NCBI RefSeq assembly: GCF_907164575.1
Contig: NZ_CAJQYY010000007.1
Coordinates: 62,001-126,000, forward strand
Direction of reading: 5' to 3'
DNA: 64,000 nt
Origin: Paraburkholderia gardini
Lineage (GTDB): Bacteria > Pseudomonadota > Gammaproteobacteria > Burkholderiales > Burkholderiaceae
Positions 54,323 to 63,305 of the stretch are shown here, in pieces. How positions within the stretch are numbered: the stretch's first letter is position 1; the number at the start of each line of letters is the position of its first letter. The notes beneath the pieces were generated by a model that had not been told where the DNA came from, searched no databases, and saw nothing but the letters and a program-made list of their open reading frames with translations. The position numbers were made by a program, and so were the translations under genes.

Positions 54323-54401
54323 GCGTTAAGGATTCCATAAGCGTGCCGATGTCAGTGCACAGTTTTACAGCAAGCAATTTGCATGGGACAGGAGATCGAT
54401 T

Positions 54402-55235
54402 ATGTGCCGCTGGCTCGCTTATACAGGTAACCCCATCCAGCTCGAGACAGTGCTGTTTCGCGCCGAGCATTCGCTGATCGACCAGAGCCTGCATTCGCGC
54501 ATGGGACACACGACCACGAATGGCGACGGCTTTGGCATCGGCTGGTACGGACATCCCACCGACATTCCGTTTCGCTATCGATGCGTGCAGCCCGCATGGA
54601 GCGACCGCAATCTTCGCGAGGCGGCGCGGGCGGTAAAGGCGCCGCTCTTCATGGCGCACATTCGCGCGGCCACCGATACACCCGCGCAGGAAACCAATTG
54701 CCATCCGTTTCGCTATGGACGCTGGCTCTTCATGCACAACGGCCTGATCCGCAATTACCCCAGTGTCAGGCGAGATCTGATGATGGCGATCGATCCGGAT
54801 CTGTTTGCTTCAGTGGAAGGGTCGACCGATTCGGAAGTGATGTTCTTTCTGGCGCTCACGTTCGGACTGGAACTGGCGCCCATTCCGGCGCTGGAACGGA
54901 TGGCGGCGGTCGTCGAGGAAGCAGGGCGCCGGCATGGCGTCGAGCATCCGCTGAACATGACGGTCTGTGCGACCGATGGCGAGCAGATCGTGGCCGTCCG
55001 CTATTCGAGCGAGCGTGAATCGCGCTCGCTTTTTCACAGTACGTCGTTTCGCCATCTACGGGAGTTGTATCCTGACGACGCCCGTATCAAGGCGGCCGGC
55101 GACGACGCGTATCTCGTGCTGTCGGAACCGCTTGTCGATCTGCCGGGTGCCTGGGAAGAAATCCCCGAGAGCGTGGCCATCATCACGAAAGGCCCGAACA
55201 TCGAGCAGTATCCGTTCACGCCGGCGCTGCCCTGA
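54402..55235 (+). CDS. Class II glutamine amidotransferase (YafJ-like)
   Basis: 277-residue N-terminal nucleophile amidotransferase-like protein. Cys2 right after the initiator Met (MCRWLAYTGNP) is the expected catalytic nucleophile; NGDGFGIGWYG, FMAHIRAATDTPAQETNCHPF and WLFMHNGLI complete the glutaminase active site. Relatives YafJ and EgtC hydrolyse gamma-glutamyl bonds; no ergothioneine genes are near, so YafJ-type is more likely. Stands alone. Confidence 0.92.
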   Translation: MCRWLAYTGNPIQLETVLFRAEHSLIDQSLHSRMGHTTTNGDGFGIGWYGHPTDIPFRYRCVQPAWSDRNLREAARAVKAPLFMAHIRAATDTPAQETNCHPFRYGRWLFMHNGLIRNYPSVRRDLMMAIDPDLFASVEGSTDSEVMFFLALTFGLELAPIPALERMAAVVEEAGRRHGVEHPLNMTVCATDGEQIVAVRYSSERESRSLFHSTSFRHLRELYPDDARIKAAGDDAYLVLSEPLVDLPGAWEEIPESVAIITKGPNIEQYPFTPALP

Positions 55236-55247
55236 GAGAGGCGCCGC

Positions 55248-55871
55248 TCACACCGCGCGCCGGATTTCGGCCACGCCGAACGCGGCAAGCGCGAGTCCTG
55301 CCATGCGGTCGATCAGATGGCGCATCCGCGTACCGAGCGCGTGGCGCGCGCCCGAAACCTCCGCGACCAGAAAGCACCACCACGCAACCGATCCGCAGAA
55401 TACGCCGGAAACGGTCGTCAGCGCGACGCTCATCGAAAACGGTCCGCGCGGCGCAAGCGTTGCGAAGAGGGCGGCGAACATGATGATTGTCTGCGGGTTC
55501 GTCAAGGTGAGGAGCAGCGAGCTGGCACAGGCGCGCGCGGCACCGTCGGAGGGCGCCGCGCCGGGACGTGCCGTTTCGGCAACCGGTTTCTGCATGAACG
55601 TGCGTACGCCGATGTAGAGCAGGAAGAGCCCCGCGATCAGATGCAGCGGCCGGTCATATGCGAGCATGAACTGCGAGATGCTGACCATGCCCAGTGCGGC
55701 GACGAGACCATAGAGCGCGTCGCCGCTGGCGATGCCGAAACCGATTGCCAGTCCGGCGCGCGGCCCTTCGGTCAGCGTGCGACGGATGCACAACATGCCC
55801 ATCGGACCGACGGGCGCTGCGACCGCGAGTCCGACGCCCGCGGCAGTAAGAAAGAGACCCGCACCAGTCAT
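55248..55871 (-). CDS. LysE/RhtB-family exporter
   Basis: 207-residue inner-membrane exporter with about six helices. Signature near the N-terminus: GVGLAVAAPVGPMGMLCIRRTLTEGPRAGLAIGFGIASGDALYG; later LTLTNPQTIIMFAALFA. The family exports amino acids such as lysine, arginine, threonine or homoserine lactone. Substrate unknown. Convergent with the amidotransferase gene, 12 bases apart. Confidence 0.92.
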   Translation of the reverse strand: MTGAGLFLTAAGVGLAVAAPVGPMGMLCIRRTLTEGPRAGLAIGFGIASGDALYGLVAALGMVSISQFMLAYDRPLHLIAGLFLLYIGVRTFMQKPVAETARPGAAPSDGAARACASSLLLTLTNPQTIIMFAALFATLAPRGPFSMSVALTTVSGVFCGSVAWWCFLVAEVSGARHALGTRMRHLIDRMAGLALAAFGVAEIRRAV

Positions 55872-56084
55872 GAATGCTCCAGAACCAGAAATTCCTGTTT
55901 GTCTTGTGGCGAAGCGGCCGCGCCATATCCGTCTGAACCCGGTCAGACCGTTCGCCCGTCGATCCTTATGTATAGCACACCACTTCGACGCGATAGCCGT
56001 CCGGGTCGACCGCGAAGCGCTTGCCTGTGAAATGAACTAATCTGCAACCGTTAAACGCCATTCAACACGGGAACCGCGTCAAAA

Positions 56085-57062
56085 ATGGAAATGGAAGAAC
56101 GCTTTGAAGACGGCATGCTCGACGTAGGCGATGGACACACGATCTACTGGCGAAGCCAGGGTAACGCGCAGGCACCTGCCATCGTGATCCTGCACGGCGG
56201 CCCCGGTGGCGCGATGAATCCGCAATGGGCCGGTCTGCTCGATGCGCAGCAGTGGCGCATCGTCCTTTTCGACCAGCGCGGGTGTGGCAAGTCGACCCCG
56301 TTTGGCGAGCTGCGCAACAATGGTCTTGCGGATCTCGTCGGTGATATCGAAGCGTTGCGCGAACACCTGGGCATCGGGCAATGGGCTGTATTCGGCGGAT
56401 CGTGGGGCACGACGCTTGCGCTGGCGTACGCGGCGGCGCATCCATCGCGTTGTCTTGGGTTTCTGCTGCGCGGCATCTATCTCGCGCGCGGCGAGGATAC
56501 CGACTGGTTTCTGTGGGACGTCCGTCGCGTGTATCCCGATGTGCATGCGAGCTTTCTCGATGCGATCGAACAGGCAGCCGGCCGAAGACCTGCCTGCGCA
56601 CGCGAGGTGCTCGAATTCAGCGGCGTTCCGCTTTCGCGTTTCGACGCGGCCAGTACCGCGCTTGCGCGCGCGTGGCGTGACTATGAGTCGACATTGTCGC
56701 GCGTGAATCACGACACTCAGGCAGAAGAGAGCGACGCACGCACGGAGGAGGAATCCTCGCGCGCGGCGATCGCGATGGCGCTGCTCGAGCGCCACTATAT
56801 GGCCGACGAATTGCCACCGCCTGCATTGCTACCCGCCGTGCCGCGTTTTGCGCACCTGCCGTGTCAGATCGTGCATGGCCGCTTCGACATGGTGTGCCCC
56901 GTCGATCAGGCGAAAGCGCTGGCCGACGCGTGGCCGCGCGCGAACCTCCTGATCGTCGATGCGGCCGGGCATTGGACCTTTGATCCCGGCGTGGCAGCGG
57001 CAGTGCGGGAAGCGGGTAAAAGGCTCCGCACCGAAATGGGGAGCGCACAGCCCGCCGCGTAG
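56085..57062 (+). CDS. pip: Prolyl aminopeptidase
   Basis: 325-residue alpha/beta hydrolase (peptidase S33) removing N-terminal proline from peptides. Oxyanion region LHGGPGGAMNP with DQRGCGKSTPFGEL, nucleophile Ser in GGSWGTTLALAYA, catalytic Asp in GRFDMVCP and His in AAGHWTFDPG. The cap domain contains the family-typical FLWDVRRVYPD region and an acidic insertion (AEESDARTEEE). It stands alone, convergent with the sigma-54 regulator gene. Confidence 0.93.
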   Translation: MEMEERFEDGMLDVGDGHTIYWRSQGNAQAPAIVILHGGPGGAMNPQWAGLLDAQQWRIVLFDQRGCGKSTPFGELRNNGLADLVGDIEALREHLGIGQWAVFGGSWGTTLALAYAAAHPSRCLGFLLRGIYLARGEDTDWFLWDVRRVYPDVHASFLDAIEQAAGRRPACAREVLEFSGVPLSRFDAASTALARAWRDYESTLSRVNHDTQAEESDARTEEESSRAAIAMALLERHYMADELPPPALLPAVPRFAHLPCQIVHGRFDMVCPVDQAKALADAWPRANLLIVDAAGHWTFDPGVAAAVREAGKRLRTEMGSAQPAA

Positions 57063-57090
57063 CAAGCAACAATGAAAGGCGGACGAGCGC

Positions 57091-58542
57091 TCAAGCCTCC
57101 TCGGCGGCAGCGACTGGGGCGCGATCGCCGTTCGCCGGTGCCTTGTCCGCCGCGTGCGAGACACGGAGCAGGCGCATCTGCCCGGGCTCCGGTCGCAAGC
57201 CGACCGCGTTCATCAGACGGTACAGCGTGGCGCGCGAGATGCCCAGTTCCTCGGCTGCGCCGGAGAGGTTATAGCCGTGCCTGCGCAGTGCCTGCTGGAC
57301 AGCGGCACGCTCGGCTTCCGCACGAATCTCCGACAGGGTGCGCCGCGAATTTTCCGGATCGACCGGCAGACCCAGATCCGCCGCCGTGATGAAACGACCT
57401 TCCGCCATCACCACGGCGCGCCGCACGCAGTTGAACAGCTCGCGCACGTTGCCGGGCCACGGATAGCTGCAGATCGCCGTGATCGCGTCCGAAGTGAAGC
57501 CGCGCAGCTTGCGCGAGTTGTCGCGGCGGAACATGTTGAGCGCGTAGCTGGCGAGCAGCTTGACGTCTTCGCCGCGCTCGCAAAGTGGCGGCTCGCTGAG
57601 TTTTAGCACACACAGACGGTGGTACAGGTCGGCGCGGAACCGGCCGGCTTCCACAGCCGCTTCGAGATTCACGTGGGTGGCGGAAATCACGCGCACGTCG
57701 ACCTTGATCGATCCAGTACCGCCAAGACGCTCGATCGTGCCTTCCTGCAGAAAACGGAGCAGCACGGCCTGACATTCGATCGGCATGTCGCCGATTTCAT
57801 CCAGAAAGAGCGTGCCGCCCTGGGCTGCTTCGATACGGCCGATCTTGCGTTGCGCGGCCCCGGTAAACGCGCCACGCTCATGGCCGAACAGTTCGGACTG
57901 GAGGAGGGTTGGCGGCACGGCCGCGCAATTGATCGCGACGTATTCGCCGTTCGCGCGCACCGATCGTTCATGAATGGCGCGTGCGGTCAGCTCCTTGCCG
58001 GTGCCCGACGCGCCAGCGATGAAGACCGGTGCGTCGTTGTGCGCGCATTTGTCGATGCCCCGATAGAGTTGCAGCATCGCCTCGCACTGACCGATCATTT
58101 CGTGTTGCCCGAGCGTCAGCTGCTGCGGCGTGGCGGCGCGCGAGCGCAGCGACGACAGCCCGTGCGCATGGCCGAGCGCGAAAGTCAGGCGCTCGTCGAC
58201 GCACGGCATCGTGACGAAGTCGAAACAGTAATCGAGGATGAAGCGGCGCAGCGATTCGTCGTCGGTCTGGCCCGGCCAGACAGCCGCGATCCAGGTTGTA
58301 TGTGTGCGCTCCATACACGATTCGAGCGCGCGCAGATGCTGGGTCGCGCAGTTCTCCGGTATTTCCACGAGGCCGACCGAAATTTCGGAGCAGTCGAGAA
58401 TATGTTCGGCTTCGGCAATCGACGTTGTGTACGCTACCTGCCATCCCGCTTCTTCAAGGAAGCGGACGATGCGCTCGTCGCCTGAAGGTAAAACGCACAG
58501 CGCAACGCGCGATGTGATGTCTGACGTGCAGATCGTATCCAT
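57091..58542 (-). CDS. Sigma-54-dependent activator with VpsR-like N-terminal domain
   Basis: 483-residue enhancer-binding protein. N-terminal domain (about 1-130) is receiver-like and resembles VpsR, but at the usual phosphorylation position the sequence is VGLVEIPE, with Glu (about residue 60) in place of Asp. The AAA+ domain is complete: Walker A GASGTGKE (177-184), sigma-54 loop GAFTGA (224-229), Walker [11 protein letters not shown] Fis-type helix-turn-helix ([20 protein letters not shown]) is at the C-terminus. The ATG at 58542 follows a ggggggc stretch. VpsR-type proteins control biofilm genes and bind c-di-GMP. A consensus sigma-54 promoter lies about 1 kb upstream facing the Flp pilus genes, the probable target. 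Confidence 0.92.
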   Translation of the reverse strand: MDTICTSDITSRVALCVLPSGDERIVRFLEEAGWQVAYTTSIAEAEHILDCSEISVGLVEIPENCATQHLRALESCMERTHTTWIAAVWPGQTDDESLRRFILDYCFDFVTMPCVDERLTFALGHAHGLSSLRSRAATPQQLTLGQHEMIGQCEAMLQLYRGIDKCAHNDAPVFIAGASGTGKELTARAIHERSVRANGEYVAINCAAVPPTLLQSELFGHERGAFTGAAQRKIGRIEAAQGGTLFLDEIGDMPIECQAVLLRFLQEGTIERLGGTGSIKVDVRVISATHVNLEAAVEAGRFRADLYHRLCVLKLSEPPLCERGEDVKLLASYALNMFRRDNSRKLRGFTSDAITAICSYPWPGNVRELFNCVRRAVVMAEGRFITAADLGLPVDPENSRRTLSEIRAEAERAAVQQALRRHGYNLSGAAEELGISRATLYRLMNAVGLRPEPGQMRLLRVSHAADKAPANGDRAPVAAAEEA

Positions 58543-59919
58543 GATGCCCCCCGGTCCTGGACTCACGCGCACCGGATAATCACTGCCGGTTTTGCGCGCG
58601 GGTCGCATCGAAATCATTTTCAGACTGCTGGTCTACAGTCGGCGGATTCCGATTTCACAGTTTTGATCGATGTGTTCGCGCGACCGTCTTGAGGCGGCGC
58701 GTGGGTTTATTTATTCAGACAAACAGGCGCGAGATGTGAGCGCGCTGGAACTGGACGGCGCAGCGATACGTGCGCCTGTGTGGACGGTTAAACGTCATCT
58801 TGATACCCCCGTAATACCTTGGCCTGCTTTTTTAATGCGCTCTATGTTTGGCGCATGACAGTGAACATAGATCAAACAATCTTGAATTGCCATAGAAATA
58901 ATTCCGCCTCAAGGGTTTTTGGGGCAATTGAGTGATCGCGGTGTCGTTTTTTAGCGTCGCTAACTGATCTGGGTTCGTGCGTTCAGGGAAGGTCTGAATC
59001 GCAAATTCATGGGTAAATCTGAATGTCATAAGCGACACGTGTGTCGGGAATTCCAGTTTGAAACAGGGCTGCGTTGCAACACTGCTACACCAGCAACAGG
59101 CGAGGTGAAACCCGGACGCATGGGATGTGGATCAAGGTGCGCCGCGAGATATCGTCCGGACTGGAAAACGTGACGCAGAGCCAGGCTGCATGCGCCTCAT
59201 GAGGCGGCGTGCAACGGTGTACCGGGATGGTTCGGCGATGGTTTAATCGCCGCGTGATGCAACCCGGATCAGGCACGTCCGTGTTTCAAAATTGAATGTG
59301 CGCTTCGCTCGAACCTCCCGAACGATCTCAACTTTGCGACAGCTTTTTCATACGCGCTGCTCGACGAAGTATTTCCCCCTGGCATGCGTTCGGCGTGGCG
59401 TGACCTGGCTGGAAAGCCGCGCCAATGCTTGATATGTGCTTGCCGTGCTCTCTCCTGTTTCTGGTGTGACGCGCTGTGTCCACGGCGCACCTGGCCTCGA
59501 AACCATGTAACGGACTCGCAACGATGCTGCATTCGCGCGCTGTTCGAAACACGTCGGATTTTCACCGTCCCCAGGAAACATAAGGCTTTGCGTGTGCATG
59601 GCACACCCGTTGCATATGGCCCGGCAAACGGATTCGTCGCGACCGCAAGGAGGAGACCAGACCTTGCGAACGTGACGCGAAACTTCAGCACCGCAAGTGG
59701 CAGACGCCTCGAGCAGATGCAGAAGAGCGGCAAAGCCAGATCGTGATGACACGAAGAGCAATACGAACGAATGAAGTCCGCTTCATTCGCCGGTTGTTCG
59801 CAGTGTCGAAACGGCGAGGTTAGGCCAGTGTTTCGCCCATACCGGGCGTTTTGATTCCGCACCTTCCCTTGATGGATGCGGACCGTCGAGTAGTCGACTT
59901 TTCTCTTACGGGGGTTAGC
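58543..59919. promoter_or_regulatory. Large non-coding region between activator and flp
   Basis: Nearly 1.4 kb without a convincing gene; open frames on both strands are short and mutually shadowing. The part 58800-59080 is AT-rich. It contains a perfect 14-bp palindrome cgcctcatgaggcg (59193-59206), an interrupted palindrome ggcgat/atcgcc around 59234-59251, and a sigma-54 promoter at 59599-59614. The leader from that promoter to flp would be about 295 bases. A small RNA or a leader structure cannot be excluded. Confidence 0.5.
59599..59614 (+). promoter_or_regulatory. Sigma-54 (-24/-12) promoter for the Flp pilus genes
   Basis: TGGCAC, five bases, TTGCA: a full match to the sigma-54 consensus with GG (59600-59601) and GC (59612-59613) ten bases apart. 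Transcription would start near 59625 and run into flp. The gene of a sigma-54 activator is divergent upstream. Confidence 0.7.
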
Positions 59920-60111
59920 ATGAAAAGCACGATCCAACAATTTCTGCGTGATGAAGAAGGTGCAGCGGCTATTGAATACGGCCTGCTCGCGGGGTTGATC
60001 TCGGTGATGATCATCACCGGGGCGACGTTGATGGGTACGAGCTTGAAGGGCATTTTCACTACCCTCAGCACCGTACTGCAAACGGCCAACACAAGCGCTG
60101 CCACTCACTAA
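59920..60111 (+). CDS. flp: Flp/Fap type IVb pilin
   Basis: 63-residue prepilin, the structural subunit of Tad pili used for surface attachment. Short leader MKSTIQQFLRDEEG with the processing site before AAAIEYGLLAGLIS, containing the Flp-type Glu-Tyr pair, followed by a hydrophobic helix. The ATG at 59920 begins the canonical leader. The neighbouring cpaA product should cleave it. About 110 bases separate it from cpaA. Confidence 0.95.
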   Translation: MKSTIQQFLRDEEGAAAIEYGLLAGLISVMIITGATLMGTSLKGIFTTLSTVLQTANTSAATH

Positions 60112-60219
60112 TAGCCAGTCTGTCAGGCCACCTGCGAGCTCTGCCTTGTAACTCGTTTGCGAGGCAGAGTCAGGGAAGTCAGTGGTTGCAAGTCGTGTTT
60201 CGTATATGCGGAGCTTTCA

Positions 60220-60753
60220 ATGAACGGAATTGCCTTTCCGGTTGGACCCTGTGTTCTCGGGTTGGTTATTACCGCCGCAGTGTGGGACTGGAACACAAGA
60301 CGGATTCCGAACTGGCTGGTAGCCATCGCGTTAGTTGTGGCACTGCCGTTGCAATGGATCACCCACGGACCGATGGAAGGAATGCAGACCTGGCTGCTCG
60401 GTTGCCTCGTCGGTGGCCTCTTTTTTTTGCCGGGCTATGCAATTCGCGCAGTCGGCGCCGGCGACGTCAAGCTGATGGCGGCGATTGGTGCCTTATGCGG
60501 GGCGGCAGTCGCGACATACGCAGGATTGGTTGCCTGTGCGCTAGGCGGTATCTGGGCACTGGCTACGCTCCTCAAACGCAAGCGCACGAAGGACGGCCTG
60601 ACGAATGCACTCTCGATGATCGTCGTCTTGCCTGGCGGTATCAAAGCAGCAACGCAGTACGGTAAAAACCTGCGAGAGCATTCAGTAGGCAGATTGCCGT
60701 ACGGCGTAGTGATCGCAATCAGCACGATAGGTGTACTGCTGACAACCGCCTGA
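60220..60753 (+). CDS. cpaA: Prepilin peptidase CpaA/TadV
   Basis: 177-residue inner-membrane aspartic protease of the A24A group, lacking the N-methyltransferase domain of PilD. The two catalytic Asp residues are visible in WDWNTRRIPNWLV and GAGDVKLMAAIGAL. About six membrane helices. It processes the Flp prepilin encoded upstream. The ATG at 60220 is preceded by gcggag. Confidence 0.94.
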   Translation: MNGIAFPVGPCVLGLVITAAVWDWNTRRIPNWLVAIALVVALPLQWITHGPMEGMQTWLLGCLVGGLFFLPGYAIRAVGAGDVKLMAAIGALCGAAVATYAGLVACALGGIWALATLLKRKRTKDGLTNALSMIVVLPGGIKAATQYGKNLREHSVGRLPYGVVIAISTIGVLLTTA

Positions 60754-60933
60754 CCAGCGGTAGTCACGATGCAATAGGGAAAGCGCAATAAAACAGTCGG
60801 ACCGGATTAAAGCAAAAGCACCGCGTCTCCGCAGAGAGGCGCAGGCTAACTGGCGGGTCACACCCATGCGTGCATGGGTAAAACCCGACAGAAATGAGCC
60901 TTCAAGAATGCAGGCCATATACGGGGAAGCACG

Positions 60934-62352
60934 ATGAATAATGCGCTGGACTGGGGCGAGATTACGTCCCGAGACACCTCCGTGCGTCGTGAACACGCCG
61001 ACGTCAACGTATCCGCGCCGACCTGCGCAGCTGAAACCCGCCGCGCGCCGCATTCTGTCGGGCAGACCGGGCTCGACCTGCATTTTCTGGCGGAACTGAC
61101 GGCCAAAGCCGCGGCCATCGAAGGCAAGATCACCCTCGCACATCTGGTGGAGCGCCTCAAGCTGCCCATCCCCGTGCTCAACGAAGTCACCGGCTTCATG
61201 ATCCGTGAACGCGTGCTCGAAGTCACGCATCGCGGCGCCGCCGATTTCGACGTCCAGTACCAGTTGACCGAAGAAGGCCGTGTCCGCGCCATCGGCTACC
61301 TCGCCAAATGCACCTACATCGGCCCGGCACCGGTTTCGCTCGAAGCCTATACGCGAGTAATCGCAAGCCAGTCGGTCAATCTCGTGCGCATCTCGCGCTC
61401 GTTTGCCCTCGCAGCGCTGGCTGATATCAAACTCAGCGACGCGATGATCGACGACGTCGGCGGCGCAATGAATTCCGGTCGCCCGATTCTGCTCTATGGT
61501 CCGGCGGGCGGCGGCAAGACATATATCGCCGAATGTCTCGCAAAGCTGCTGCCCGGGCACATCGACGTACCGTATGCGCTACTGATCGACCGTTCGATCG
61601 TCCAGATCTTCGATCCGCTGATCCATCAACCAGTCGAAGCGGAAGAGAACGGACTCATCAACGCATTACCGGATCGCCGCTGGCAACGTTGCCGCCGTCC
61701 GGTCGTGATGGCCGGCGGTGAACTCACGCTCGACATGCTGGAGCTGCGCTACGACGCCGGCACGGGTTTTTATCAGGCGCCGGGCCACATGAAAGCGAAC
61801 AACGGCCTGTATATCGTCGACGACCTGGGCCGTCAGCGTGTCGCGCCGCAGGATCTGCTCAACCGCTGGATCATCCCGCTCGGACGCGGCAGCGAAACGC
61901 TCACGCTGCAGAACGGCGCGCGTTTCTCGCTGCCGTTCGATGTGCGGCTCGCGTTCTCCAGCAATCTCACGCCAGAGCAACTCGGCGATGAAGCGTTCCT
62001 GCGCCGGCTTGGCTGCAAGCTGTTCGTCGGTCCGCTCGATCAGCACGAGTACCGCGAACTTTACGACAGCCAGTGCGCGCAACTTGGCGTGCAGTCCGAT
62101 GACGGTGCGTTCGATTACCTGTTGCAACACCTCCATCTGCCGGGACGCCGCCCGCTGCTTGCATGCTATCCGCGCGATCTGCTGGGCCTTGTCGTTGCCC
62201 ACGCCAGCTATCGAGAGGAAGCACCGGTTGCAACGCCTGAAACCCTGCGTCGCGCGTGGAACAACTATTTCGCAAGTTCAGGTGAACACGACAGCATTGC
62301 ATCAAAGCCCGTCCACGCAAACGAAGTAGTCCGCAGACTGGCGACCGCCTGA
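60934..62352 (+). CDS. AAA+ ATPase of the tad locus
   Basis: 472-residue protein. Residues about 50-125 look like a winged-helix region (TAKAAAIEGKITLAHLVERLKLPIPVLNEV), followed by an AAA+ domain with Walker A GPAGGGKT (189-196) and Walker B LYIVDD (292-297), then LLNRWIIPLGRG and FSLPFDVRLAFSSNLTPEQLGDEAFLRRLG, the sensor region. It is not a CpaE/TadZ or CpaF/TadA homologue and is not a core tad gene; such ATPases are seen inside some Burkholderiales tad loci. Function unknown; a role in regulating or remodelling pilus assembly is inference. Confidence 0.88.
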   Translation: MNNALDWGEITSRDTSVRREHADVNVSAPTCAAETRRAPHSVGQTGLDLHFLAELTAKAAAIEGKITLAHLVERLKLPIPVLNEVTGFMIRERVLEVTHRGAADFDVQYQLTEEGRVRAIGYLAKCTYIGPAPVSLEAYTRVIASQSVNLVRISRSFALAALADIKLSDAMIDDVGGAMNSGRPILLYGPAGGGKTYIAECLAKLLPGHIDVPYALLIDRSIVQIFDPLIHQPVEAEENGLINALPDRRWQRCRRPVVMAGGELTLDMLELRYDAGTGFYQAPGHMKANNGLYIVDDLGRQRVAPQDLLNRWIIPLGRGSETLTLQNGARFSLPFDVRLAFSSNLTPEQLGDEAFLRRLGCKLFVGPLDQHEYRELYDSQCAQLGVQSDDGAFDYLLQHLHLPGRRPLLACYPRDLLGLVVAHASYREEAPVATPETLRRAWNNYFASSGEHDSIASKPVHANEVVRRLATA

Positions 62353-62406
62353 AGAACACAGCTCACCCGAAGGCCGCCACCCGGCAGCCAGCAGCAGGAG
62401 AATGGA

Positions 62407-63234
62407 ATGAAAAACTCGCGCGCTGTATTCATGCTGTTGATCGCCACGGGGGCGGGGCTGGCAGCTGTCGTGTTCGGCTCACGCTGGATGGTGTCGCAGA
62501 CGTCCAGCTCAAACGCGCACGTGGTCGTCGCTTCGTCGGACATCAATCTTGGGCAGCGGGTGACGCCCGATCTCCTGAAAGTAGTCGACTGGCCTTCGAA
62601 CAGTGTGCCGCCGGGCTCGTTCTCCGATCCGCAAAAACTGGATGGACGTGTGCTGAAAGAAAGCGCGCTGCGCGGCGAACCCGTGCTTGCCTCCAAGCTC
62701 TCGCCGGTCGGCACGCTCGGCGGCCTGTCCGCCGTGATCAACGAAGGCAAGCGCGCGATCACGGTTCGTGTGAACGACGTGATCGGCGTGGCGGGCTTCG
62801 CCCTGCCGGGCAACTACGTCGACATCATCGTCAACACGCAGAAAGATGCCAATCAGTCGCGCGACCAGAAAATTTCAAAGATCGTACTCGAGAAGATTCT
62901 TGTGCTCGCGGTCGCGCAAGAGGTCGGACGCGACGAGACCAAGCCGAAAGTAGTCGATGCCGTCACGCTCGAAGTCACGCCTGAGCAGGCAGAGACGATC
63001 GACCTTGCACGCAGTATCGGCACGCTTTCGCTGGTGCTACGCAACCAGGTCGATCCGCAGGCGACGACCACCGCCGGCGCGACGCGGTCGACGTTACTGG
63101 AAACGCCGGTCGTCGTTGCCGCAGCTGCATCGGAACCCGAAGCTCCGCGCGTGATCCGGCGCGTCGCCGCGCATGCACCCAGCAATTGCGTGCGGGTGAT
63201 AACAGGTAGCGAGAAGGGCCAGGAATGTTTCTGA
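62407..63234 (+). CDS. cpaB: Flp pilus assembly protein CpaB/RcpC
   Basis: 275-residue protein with one N-terminal membrane helix (MLLIATGAGLAAVVFGS), a SAF domain (about 40-105: VVVASSDINLGQRVTPDLLKVVDWP) and the RcpC/CpaB C-terminal domain (ITVRVNDVIGVAGFALPGNYVDIIV). It sits in the periplasm and may contact the secretin or peptidoglycan. A cagcaggagaatgg site precedes the ATG. It is followed by cpaC after 71 bases. Confidence 0.94.
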   Translation: MKNSRAVFMLLIATGAGLAAVVFGSRWMVSQTSSSNAHVVVASSDINLGQRVTPDLLKVVDWPSNSVPPGSFSDPQKLDGRVLKESALRGEPVLASKLSPVGTLGGLSAVINEGKRAITVRVNDVIGVAGFALPGNYVDIIVNTQKDANQSRDQKISKIVLEKILVLAVAQEVGRDETKPKVVDAVTLEVTPEQAETIDLARSIGTLSLVLRNQVDPQATTTAGATRSTLLETPVVVAAAASEPEAPRVIRRVAAHAPSNCVRVITGSEKGQECF

Positions 63235-63305
63235 CCGGCATCGCCGGCAGGCAGTAGCCACATCATAAGTTGTTCACATATAGCAGCACCTGACGGGGGA
63301 AGGAC

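Noticed and set aside
54379..54389. Match to the first 11 bases of the 46-base repeat before the amidotransferase gene
   Set aside because: Only 11 bases agree and no hairpin follows; may be chance and cannot be called a third copy.
59269..60108. 279-codon minus-strand frame across the flp promoter region
   Set aside because: Runs antisense through flp and the sigma-54 promoter; no recognisable domain and no good start.
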